From Streptomyces physcomitrii (lineage in GTDB: Bacteria > Actinomycetota > Actinomycetes > Streptomycetales > Streptomycetaceae): DNA of 64,000 nucleotides. The stretch lies in NCBI RefSeq assembly GCF_012273655.1, contig NZ_JAAWWP010000007.1, positions 1-64,000 on the forward strand, read 5' to 3'. The notes beneath the pieces were generated by a model. It was given only the letters and a program-made list of their open reading frames with translations. It was not told where the DNA came from and ran no database searches. The translations under genes were made by a program, and so were the position numbers. Below are positions 5,778 to 14,000 of the stretch, in pieces; the first letter of the stretch is position 1; each line of letters starts with the position of its first letter.

Positions 5778-8700
5778 CTAACGCTCCTGGTTGTAGGTGC
5801 TGTCAGGACCACCGTGCTGATGCGGTGCGCCCTGGCCGTTCGTGTCACTACCTGCGGTGCGTCCCCGCTGGACGCCGCGGCGCAGCTTGCTGAGCCTGCC
5901 CCGTACGTCCTCGGGGTCGCGGGAGACCTGCGGTCCACCGAGCTGGGTCTGCTCCGCGGTGCCCTCGACCAGATTGGCCTTGGGGACCCGGCGGGGCAGT
6001 CCCGACGAGGTGACGCCGCCAGCCTTCGGCTGCCGGAGCTGCTCGGCGCGCTGCCACCGGTCGTCGTTGGCGGAGTGCCAGTCGTCCTGGTGGTCCCCGG
6101 CCTGCGGGGAGCCGCCCGCCTCCTCGGCGGACGGCGGTGCCGAGGACGCCTCCGGCTCACTGCGCCACTGCCGGTCGCCGCTCGGGGAGCCCGGGTTGCC
6201 GCCGGCCGTGGATCCGCGGCGGGGGAGGCCCGCCTGGGTCAGTTCGTGACCCCCGGCGGGGGCGGCGGGAGTGGAACCCCGCAGGTCGAAGCCTAGTCCC
6301 TGCGCGTCGGGAGCGGCAGACTCCGGAGCGGATCCGCTCTGCTCGGGCTGCTCGCCGGGTCCGGGCCGGGGGCCCTGGTACGCGTCCTGCGGAGCGGGCA
6401 CCAGATCGGCGCCGCCCGCCTCCGCGTAGGCGACATCCGGGTAGCCGTCCTGGCTCGGGTAGAACTGCTCGTCGTACGTCGACTGCTGTCGCTCCTCGAA
6501 GGACTGCCGGGCCTCGTACGGCCCCGGCTCCTCGTAGGACCGGTGGTCCTCGTAGGAGGGGCGCTCCTGGTACGGCTGCTGCTGCTCGTACCCGCGCTGC
6601 TCCTCGTACGGCTGCCCGTTCCCGTACGGCTGCCCGTTCCCGTAGGCCTGGCCGTTCCCGTAGTGCTGCTCGTTCCCGTAGGAGAGGCCGTCCGCGTAGG
6701 GGCCCTGGTCCTGGGAGCGGGGCGGGAGGGGGAGCGCGTAGCCCGGGGCGGGGAGTTCGTGGCCGGGGCCCTGCGGGTGGCCGGTGCCGGGGCCCGGCGG
6801 GATCTGCCGGTGCGGGCCCTCGATCTCGGCGGGGCCGGACTGGGCCTCCAGGGCCGCCCGGCGCTCCTCGCGCATCAGGGAGCGGCCGACCGGGTCCAGC
6901 TCGCGCAGGTCGTCCGGGATCTCCTGGTAGCGGCTGTCGTCGAAGCCCAGTTCGGCGGCGGTGCGCAGCGGGGCGGGCTCCGAGGCGTGCTGCTCCGGGA
7001 TGATCTGGGAGACGGTGAACTCGGGGTCGGCGGCGAGGTCTCCGCCGCCGCCGTGGGTGATGACCTCGGGGAGCATGACCAGCGAGGTGGTGCCCGCCTG
7101 CTCGCCCGAGGGCCGCAGCTGGACCCGGATCTGGTGCCGGTCGGAGAGCCGCCCGACCACGAACAGGCCCATCCGCTGGGAGATCGCCGCGTCCACGGTG
7201 GGCGGGTTGGCCAGCTTGTGGTTGATGTCGGCGAAGTCCTCGGCGGTCAGGCCGATGCCCTTGTCGTGGATCTCGATCATCACCCGGCCGTCCGGCAGCC
7301 GGGTCGCGGTGACCTTCACCTTGGTCTGCGGCGAGGAGAAGGAGGTCGCGTTCTCAAGCAGCTCGGCGAGCAGGTGCACCAGGTCGGTGACCGCGCGGCC
7401 GTGGATGTCCGCCTCCGGCACCCCGGCCAGCTCGATGCGCTCGTACTGCTCCACCTCGGAGGAGGCCGCGCGCAGCACGTCCACCAGCGGAACCGGCTGG
7501 TCCCAGCGGCGGCCCGGCTCCTCGCCCGCGAGGACGAGGAGGTTCTCGCCGTTGCGGCGCATCCGGGTCGCCAGGTGGTCCAGGCGGAAGAGGTTCTCCA
7601 GCTGGTCCGGGTCGGCCTCGTTGTTCTCCAGGTCGGTGATCAGGGTCAGCTGGCCCTCGATCAGCGACTGGTTGCGGCGCGAGAGGTTGGTGAAGATCGC
7701 GTTGATGTTGCCGCGCAGCAGGGCCTGCTCGGCGGCGAGCCGCACGGCCTCGCGGTGCACCTGGTCGAAGGCGCGGGCGACCTCCCCGATCTCGTCGCGG
7801 GAGGAGATCGGGATCGGCTCCACCCGGGTGTCGACCCGGCCCGGGTCGGTACGCGAGAGCTGGTCGACCATCATCGGCAGCCGCTGCTCGGCGACGCCGA
7901 AGGCGGCGGTGCGCAGGCGGCGCATCGACAGGCTCATCTGGCGGGCCATCAGTCCGGCCAGGACGAAGGCGGCGAGCAGGGCGAGCAGCACCACACCGGC
8001 GGTCACGAAGGTCGAGCGCCGGGCGTCGTCGGAGATCCCGGCCGCCTCGGCCACGGCCTTGTCGGACAGCGTGGTCTCGATCTCGCGGTAGGCGGTGAAG
8101 CGCAGCGTGTTCACGGCCCACCAGGCCTCGGGGGTGACCCCCTTCTTCGCCAGGTCGGCGCGGGCCCCGCGGGAGGTGTCCGGCAGGGCGGTGACCAGGC
8201 CGACCATCTGCGGGGTCGCGGGCGGGGCGATGTACTTCTCGCCCCGGGCCTTCGCCTCGGCGGCCTCCTCCCGGGCCAGCGACTCGCCCTCGGCGCGGAT
8301 CTGCTTCTCGGCCTTCTCGTAGCGGGCCACGTCCGCGGGGGTGCCGCCGGACTTGTACTCCTCGGTGGCGATGGCCTCCAGATAGGAGTACGAGCCGAGC
8401 GAGGTGCGCTGCATCGCGAAGCCGGCGTCGTCGGGCCCGGGCTTGATCAGCAGGTGGGTGCCGATCGACCGCTGGAGCGAGGCGGCGCCCTTGGCCAGCG
8501 CGATCGCGTAGACGGTGCGGCCGTAGCTGGTGATGTTGCCGGTGCCGAGGCCCAGTTCGTTGGCGAACTCCATCAGCGGGTGCTGGATGGCGATGTAGCC
8601 CTCTTCGGTCTTCACCCCGGTCAGCTTGCTGGTGTAGGCGGCGGCGCGGAGGTCCTTGAGGTCGGGCTCGTTCTGCCGGAAGGCCTCCAGGCGGCGTTCG

Positions 8701-9149
8701 AGCCCCGCCTTGGAGGGCATGTTCCGGGCGGCCTTGTCGAATCCCGCGGCCGCCCGGTCGGTGGCGCCGCGGGCCGACTTGACGGCGGCGCTGTCCCGCT
8801 TGCCCTGGAGCAGCGGGGCCGCGCTGATGTCGCGCTCGTCGATCAGGGCGTTGCTGTAGGTCAGCGCGGCGCGGACCAGGACCGCGGTGTTCTCCGCGTC
8901 CTCGGCCTCCTGCCAGGTGTCGATGGAGCCCTTGACCTGGAAGCCGCCCATGACCAGGCCGACCAGGACGGGTATGAGGAGGATCGCGTTCAGCTTGGCC
9001 GGTACCCGCCAGTTGCGGGGCGAGAAGCGGCTGCCCGCGGGCGGGAGCGACTCCGGGTGCGACAGGGTCGCGGACGCCGCCGCTCCACGCGAGGGCGGGG
9101 TGAAGTTGCCCCGTGCCGAGGGCTCGGGACCGTTATTGCTTCGCCTCAC
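5778..9149 (-). CDS. cvnA: Conservon sensor histidine-kinase-like protein CvnA (left cluster)
   Basis: 1123 residues from GTG 9149; the frame stays open further upstream to 9236. Order of parts: short cytoplasmic N-terminus, membrane segment near 54-72, a nitrate/nitrite-sensor-like helical extracellular domain to about 380, membrane segment near 383-406, HAMP-like linker, an H-box-like LDHLATRMRRNGENLL near 520, and a GHKL ATPase with N-box ELLENAT near 598 and HDKGIGL near 620-626. A disordered tail of about 350 residues follows, rich in Tyr, Gln and Gly. It ends in a conserved GLPRRVPKANLV motif near 1048-1059 and a basic C-terminus. CvnA proteins resemble sensor kinases but have no cognate response regulator here. 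It is the first gene of cvnABCD. Confidence 0.92.
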   Translation of the reverse strand: MRRSNNGPEPSARGNFTPPSRGAAASATLSHPESLPPAGSRFSPRNWRVPAKLNAILLIPVLVGLVMGGFQVKGSIDTWQEAEDAENTAVLVRAALTYSNALIDERDISAAPLLQGKRDSAAVKSARGATDRAAAGFDKAARNMPSKAGLERRLEAFRQNEPDLKDLRAAAYTSKLTGVKTEEGYIAIQHPLMEFANELGLGTGNITSYGRTVYAIALAKGAASLQRSIGTHLLIKPGPDDAGFAMQRTSLGSYSYLEAIATEEYKSGGTPADVARYEKAEKQIRAEGESLAREEAAEAKARGEKYIAPPATPQMVGLVTALPDTSRGARADLAKKGVTPEAWWAVNTLRFTAYREIETTLSDKAVAEAAGISDDARRSTFVTAGVVLLALLAAFVLAGLMARQMSLSMRRLRTAAFGVAEQRLPMMVDQLSRTDPGRVDTRVEPIPISSRDEIGEVARAFDQVHREAVRLAAEQALLRGNINAIFTNLSRRNQSLIEGQLTLITDLENNEADPDQLENLFRLDHLATRMRRNGENLLVLAGEEPGRRWDQPVPLVDVLRAASSEVEQYERIELAGVPEADIHGRAVTDLVHLLAELLENATSFSSPQTKVKVTATRLPDGRVMIEIHDKGIGLTAEDFADINHKLANPPTVDAAISQRMGLFVVGRLSDRHQIRVQLRPSGEQAGTTSLVMLPEVITHGGGGDLAADPEFTVSQIIPEQHASEPAPLRTAAELGFDDSRYQEIPDDLRELDPVGRSLMREERRAALEAQSGPAEIEGPHRQIPPGPGTGHPQGPGHELPAPGYALPLPPRSQDQGPYADGLSYGNEQHYGNGQAYGNGQPYGNGQPYEEQRGYEQQQPYQERPSYEDHRSYEEPGPYEARQSFEERQQSTYDEQFYPSQDGYPDVAYAEAGGADLVPAPQDAYQGPRPGPGEQPEQSGSAPESAAPDAQGLGFDLRGSTPAAPAGGHELTQAGLPRRGSTAGGNPGSPSGDRQWRSEPEASSAPPSAEEAGGSPQAGDHQDDWHSANDDRWQRAEQLRQPKAGGVTSSGLPRRVPKANLVEGTAEQTQLGGPQVSRDPEDVRGRLSKLRRGVQRGRTAGSDTNGQGAPHQHGGPDSTYNQER
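6617..6680. repeat. 18-bp in-frame tandem repeat in the cvnA tail (left cluster)
   Basis: CGTTCCCGTA recurs at exact 18-bp spacing, starting at 6617, 6635, 6653 and 6671. The repeat encodes Tyr-Gly-Asn-Gly-Gln-Pro-like hexapeptides in the disordered CvnA tail. Confidence 0.9.
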
Positions 9150-9543
9150 TCGACCAACAACCTCTCGGCGCCGGCACCTGACCCTGTGCCGCTCTGTGCG
9201 TCTCCCGGCCCGTGAGCACGGGCCGGTTCTGCGCATTCCAGCACGTCAGACCGGGCTCTAACAAACAGTTCGACGTGCAACTTCCGAGTGGCGCAGGCCT
9301 CAGTCAAAGAGGGTGAAAAGGGGCGAGCCCCACCAAAAGGCGGGGCTCGCGTAGCTGGCCGGAGTTGAGCACATGCGAACAGTGCTCAGCTCGGTGCAAT
9401 TCTCTCTCGAAACGTTATGAACACCCCGTTAACGCGTGTCGCAACCCACAGGGGCACCCGGTACGCCTACTGCAACTGCCGTACGGATCAAGGAACTTGT
9501 GCAGTACCGGGACCGGGTGCGGCCGCTGCCGGGGTGATGCCCG
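9150..9543. other. Spacer between the two conservon operons
   Basis: This 394-bp non-coding gap holds the terminator of the right cluster (9323-9350) and then the promoter region of the left cvnA. I could not pick a convincing -35/-10 pair. The long frame continuing to 9236 is not needed for the family's usual start. Confidence 0.6.
9323..9350 (-). terminator. Terminator of the right conservon operon
   Basis: Read on the minus strand: GCGAGCCCCGCC, TTTT loop, GGTGGGGCTCGC, then CCCCTTTTC. This is a 12-bp stem with one G-U pair and a U-rich tail, 194 bp after the cvnD stop. It separates the two cvn transcripts. Confidence 0.8.
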
Positions 9544-10119
9544 CTAGCGCAGTCGTGCCATGAGGGCGTGTTCGACGAGGGTGATGAGGGCGGATTTGGC
9601 GTCTGCGCGGTGGCGGGCGTCGGTGGTGATGATGGGGGTGTCGGGGCCGATCTGGAGTGCTTCGCGTACTTCGTCGGGGGTGTAGGGCTGGTGTCCGTCG
9701 AAGCCGTTGAGGGCGATGACGAAGGGGAGTCCTGAGTTCTCGAAGTAGTCGACGGCGGGGAAGCAGTCGGCGAGGCGGCGGGTGTCGACGAGGACGACGG
9801 CGCCGATGGCGCCGCGGACGAGGTCGTCCCACATGAACCAGAAGCGGTCCTGTCCGGGGGTGCCGAAGAGGTAGAGGATGAGGTCCTGGTCGAGGGTGAT
9901 GCGTCCGAAGTCCATGGCCACGGTGGTGGTGGTCTTGTCTCCGGTGTGGGTGAGGTCGTCGATGCCCGCGCTGGCGGATGTCATCACTGCCTCGGTGCGC
10001 AGCGGGTTGATCTCCGAGACCGCGCCGACGAACGTGGTCTTGCCCACGCCGAAGCCACCCGCGACGACGATCTTCGCGGAGGTCGTCGAGCGACCCTGGT
10101 CAGAGCTTGCGAAGTCCAC
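9544..10119 (-). CDS. cvnD: Conservon small GTPase-like protein CvnD (right cluster)
   Basis: 191 residues, with the same motifs as the left-cluster CvnD: GGFGVGKTT, FGTPGQDRF and ALNGFD. The proteins are identical from the P-loop to the penultimate part of the C-terminus. They differ only at the N-terminus, where this copy has DQGRSTTS and the left copy SSGGAGLQGRSTTS. The DNA identity is total over 513 bp, including synonymous sites, which shows recent gene conversion or duplication rather than only protein-level selection. The GTG start overlaps cvnC by 20 bp. It is the last gene of the right operon. Confidence 0.93.
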   Translation of the reverse strand: MDFASSDQGRSTTSAKIVVAGGFGVGKTTFVGAVSEINPLRTEAVMTSASAGIDDLTHTGDKTTTTVAMDFGRITLDQDLILYLFGTPGQDRFWFMWDDLVRGAIGAVVLVDTRRLADCFPAVDYFENSGLPFVIALNGFDGHQPYTPDEVREALQIGPDTPIITTDARHRADAKSALITLVEHALMARLR

Positions 10120-10507
10120 TGAGCACCCTTTCGAGCAGAGTCACGTCTGGCTGGCCACCGGCGTTCTCGTCGCCGCCCGGCTGGTGGATGGCGACGAGTC
10201 CCGCCTCCGCCAGGTCGGCGACGAGGATGCGGGCCACACCGAGGGGCATCGAGAGCAGCGCGGAGACCTCCGCCACCGACTTCACCTCGCGGCACAGGTG
10301 GCATATCCGCTGGTGTTCCGGGAGGAGTCCCATCTGCTGGGCCGGGTCGGCCGTGGTGCTGACCAGCGCCTCGATGGCGAGCTGGTAACGGGGCCGGGTC
10401 CGGCCGCCGGTCATCGCATACGGACGTACCAGCGGCTGGTCGCCCTCGGATCCGTACAGGTCCTGTTGGGCTCCGTACGGATCATGAGAGGCGGTGGGCG
10501 GGGTCAT
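10100..10507 (-). CDS. cvnC: Conservon DUF742 protein CvnC (right cluster)
   Basis: 135 residues from ATG 10507, chosen because GGAGG lies six bases upstream; the frame is open further upstream without such a site. A short N-terminal segment (PTASHDPYGAQQDLYGSE) leads straight into DUF742, with LVRPYAMTGGRTRPRYQLA near 26-44, LPEHQRICHLCREVKSVAE near 63-81 and DLAEAGLVAIHQPGGDENAG near 97-116. It lacks the Pro/Gln-rich 60-residue linker of its left paralogue. The last 40 residues are the same in both copies. The 146-bp gap to cvnB is the largest inside either operon. Confidence 0.9.
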   Translation of the reverse strand: MTPPTASHDPYGAQQDLYGSEGDQPLVRPYAMTGGRTRPRYQLAIEALVSTTADPAQQMGLLPEHQRICHLCREVKSVAEVSALLSMPLGVARILVADLAEAGLVAIHQPGGDENAGGQPDVTLLERVLSGLRKL

Positions 10508-10653
10508 CTGGGTCCTCCGGGCGGGACAGCAAGGGGTCTGCAGTGCCGTCTGACAAAGCCGGTGGGGTGCGCTTGGCGGCCGGACGGTTGGACGGTCGGT
10601 CGGTCGTACGGACGTGACGGGAACATGAGGCGGGCAATACGGGAGCGGGGCCG

Positions 10654-11076
10654 TCAGTGCAGCAGGCTGCCCTGGAGCTCGGCGCGCAGGTCGGGGGTGA
10701 GTACGTTCCCGGCACGGTCGACGAGCAGCGCCATCTCGTAGCCCACCAGGCCGATGTCGCACTCCGGGTGGGCGAGGACGGCCAGTGAGGAGCCGTCCGA
10801 GATGGACATGATGAAGAGGAACCCCCGCTCCATCTCGACGACGGTCTGGTTCACGAGGCCGCCCTCGAAGATGCGCGAGGCACCCGCGGTGAGCGAGGTC
10901 AGCCCGGAGGCGACCGCCGCGAGCTGATCGGCGCGGTCACGCGGGAAGCCCTCGGACATCGCCAGAAGCAGCCCGTCGGCGGAGACGACGACGGTGTGGG
11001 ACACCCCGGGGGTGTTGTCAACGAAGTTGGTGATCAACCAGTTGAGGTTCTGTGCAGCCTGGCTCATCGGACTCAA
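10654..11076 (-). CDS. cvnB: Conservon roadblock/LC7 protein CvnB (right cluster)
   Basis: 140 residues if started at TTG 11076, or 137 from ATG 11067. The TTG is placed exactly seven bases after AGGAG and directly abuts the cvnA stop codon (TAGTTG), the same geometry as the GTG in the left cluster, so I prefer it. The roadblock/LC7 fold is complete and differs from the left CvnB at only a few positions, for example GGLVNQT instead of GGSVNQT. It is the likely partner or regulator of the GTPase CvnD. Confidence 0.9.
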   Translation of the reverse strand: MSPMSQAAQNLNWLITNFVDNTPGVSHTVVVSADGLLLAMSEGFPRDRADQLAAVASGLTSLTAGASRIFEGGLVNQTVVEMERGFLFIMSISDGSSLAVLAHPECDIGLVGYEMALLVDRAGNVLTPDLRAELQGSLLH

Positions 11077-14000
11077 CTAACGCTCCTGCTGGTGAGTGGG
11101 GCGCGGGAAACTGCCGGTCGACGGACCGCCTCCGGCCTGGCGACCCTGTTGGATGCCCCGGCGGAGATTGGTCAGCCGCCCGCGCACCTCGTCCGGCGCA
11201 CGGGAAACCTGGGGACCTGCTGTCTGCTGCTGCTGGGACTCCGCGGTACCCGGCACCAGGTTGGCGCGGGGGACCCGCCGGGGCAGGCCGGAGTCGGTGA
11301 CTCCGCCCGCGGAGGGCTGACGCACCCGCTCCGCCTGGCGGACCAGTTCGTCGTTCGGGGAGCTGCGCCAGCCGGTGCGGGCGCCCTCGGCCGCGCGCGG
11401 CGGACCGTCCGGGCCCTGGCCGCCGGGGGCGGACTGCTGCGGACGGCCCGGCAGGCCGCCGAGACCGGGGCGCCTGCCCTCGGGTCCGGTGCCCTGCGGA
11501 CGGCCGGCACCCGGCCGCCCGGGCGGCGGGCCCGCCGGCTGCTGCGGTTCCTGGGCGGCCAGCCGCTCCCGCTCGGCGGCAGCTGCCTGCTGCCCGCGGA
11601 ACCAGCTGGTCTCCAGGGTGTCGTAGAGCGGGGTACGGCCGTCGCCGGGACCGGAGGCCGGGGGCAGCGCCTCCGGCTCGCTCGGCCGCGGGACGGACGG
11701 CAGCACACCGCCGGGTCGCTGCGCGGGCGGCACGGGCGCCTCGTAACGGCCGTTCTCCGAGGGGCCCCCGGCGTCCGGACGCGGGAAGGAACCGGTGCCC
11801 TGGGGCTCGTGGCCACCGCTGTCCGGCCGCGGGTAGGAGCCGGTGTCCTCGTAGGAGGCGTTCGCGGGGCTCGGGTACGCGCCGGTGTCCTCGTACGTCT
11901 CCGCGGGCCGCGGGGAGGAACCCGTGTCCTCGCGCGGGTAGCCGCTGTCCGCACCCGGGTACTCGGCGTGCGCCGGGCTCGGGTACGAACCGGTGTCCTC
12001 GTACGGCGTCTCGGCGGGGCGCGGGTAGGAACCCGTGTCCTCGCGCGGGTAGTCCGCGGCGGGGGCCTCGTCCCGGTCGCGGCCGGGGGGCGGCGAGGCG
12101 AAGCCGCCGGGGTTCCGGCGGGCCGGGCCGCGGCCGCCGAAGACGTCGGAGCGCATGTACGGACCGGCATTCGGCTGCGGCGGGCCGCCCTCGGGCCGGC
12201 CGCCGTCCTCGTCGACACGGGGGAACTGACCGGTGGAGCCGGGGCCGTCCAGGACCGGGCGGGCGAACTCGCCCGTGGAACCGGGACCGGTCAGCTCGGG
12301 CCGGGCGAACCGGTCCGTGGAGCCCGCGCCCTGGCGGTCGTCGAGCTGCGGGAACTGGGCCGTGGAGTCGGGCTCCTCGTGGCCGCGGGGTCCGTCCTGG
12401 AGGGGGCGTCCGGCGCCGGGCCGGTCCTCGCCCCAGCCGGGGTTCGCGGGCCGGGGGCCGCCCGGCAGTTCGGGGCGCGGTCCGCCCGGCGGCGGCAGCT
12501 GCGGACGGCGGGTGCCGTCGCCGCGCTCGCCCGGGCGGGGGCCCTCGCCCTGCCGCGGACCCGGGAGTCCGGTTCCGGCGGACTGGAGCCCGGCGGGCAC
12601 CGGGGAACCGGGCCTGCCCTGCTGCGGCTGCTGCGGGACCGCCGGGGCGGAGCCGGAGTCACCGGGGCGCGGTCCGCCCTGCTGGGGGCCGGTTCCCCCC
12701 GGGCCGGGGCGGGCACCGGTGGTGTCCCGGGTGGGCAGCGCGGCGCGCGCGCCGGTGCCCTGGACCTGGCCGCGGCCGGGGCCGGAACCGAGGCGGTTGC
12801 CACCGGAGTCGGAGCCGCCCGCCGACGGGGAGTTCTGCGCCTGCTGCGAGGCGACCGCGCTGCGACGGCCCGCCGCGGCCTGCGCCGCCGCCGAACCGCC
12901 CGCGCCGCCACCGGGCTTGGCGGGCATCTTCCTGCCGCCCTGCGCGACATCGACCGGGAGCATGACCAGCGCGGTCGTCCCGCCGGAGTCGGAGGGCCGC
13001 AGCTGTATCCGGATGCCGTGGCGCTGCGAGAGGCGGCCGACCACGAACAGGCCCATCCGGCGCGAGACGGAGACGTCCACGGTGGGCGGCGCGGCGAGCC
13101 GCTCGTTGATGGAGGCCAGGTCCTCGGGGGACAGGCCGATACCGGTGTCGTGGATCTCGATGAGCACCCGGCCGTCCGGCAGCGCGTGGCCGGTGACCTT
13201 CACCTTGGTCTGCGGCGAGGAGAAGGAGGTCGCGTTCTCGAGCAGCTCGGCGAGCAGGTGCACGAGGTCGTTGACGACGCGGCCCGCGACCTCGGTCGCC
13301 GGGACCGAGGACAGCTCGATGCGCTCGTACTGTTCCACCTCGGAGGCGGCGGCGCGGAGCACGTCGACCAGCGGGACCGGGCGGGTCCAGCGGCGGCCCG
13401 GCTCCTCGCCCGCGAGGACGAGGAGGTTCTCGCCGTTGCGGCGCATACGGGTCGCCAGGTGGTCCAGCTTGAAGAGCGAGGACAGCTGGTCCGGGTCGGC
13501 CTCGCGGGACTCCAGTTCGGAGATGAGCGAGAGCTGGCGCTGGATGAGGCCCTGGCTGCGGCGCGAGAGGTTGGTGAACATCGCGTTGACGTTGCCCCGC
13601 AGCAGGGCCTGCTCGGCGGCGAGCCGGACCGCCTCGCGGTGCACGTCGTCGAAGGCCGCGGCCACCTTGCCGATCTCGTCCCGGGAGTGCACACCGACCG
13701 ACTCCACGGAGGTGTCCACGTCCTGCGGGTCCGACTCGGAGAGGTGCTTGACCAGCTCGGGCAGCCGGTCCTGGGCGACCTTGGTGGCGGTGTCCTGGAG
13801 GCGGCGCAGCGAGCGGATCATGGAGCGGGCCACCACGAAGGCGCCGACGAGCGAGACACCGAGCACGAGGAAGACCAGCGCACCGCTGATGATCGCTTCC
13901 TGCTCGGACTCGTTGCGCAGTTCGCGGGCCTGCTGCTCCATCTGGTTGAGCAGGGTCAGCTCGATCCTGGTCATCTGCTCGATCTTGGCGGTGTCCGCGT

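Noticed and set aside
4113..10119. The duplicated cvnD tract as the arms of a mobile element or composite transposon
   Set aside because: The copies lie in direct orientation inside complete operons, have no terminal repeats or transposase between them, and extend into clearly homologous cvnC sequence. Conversion between paralogues explains them better.
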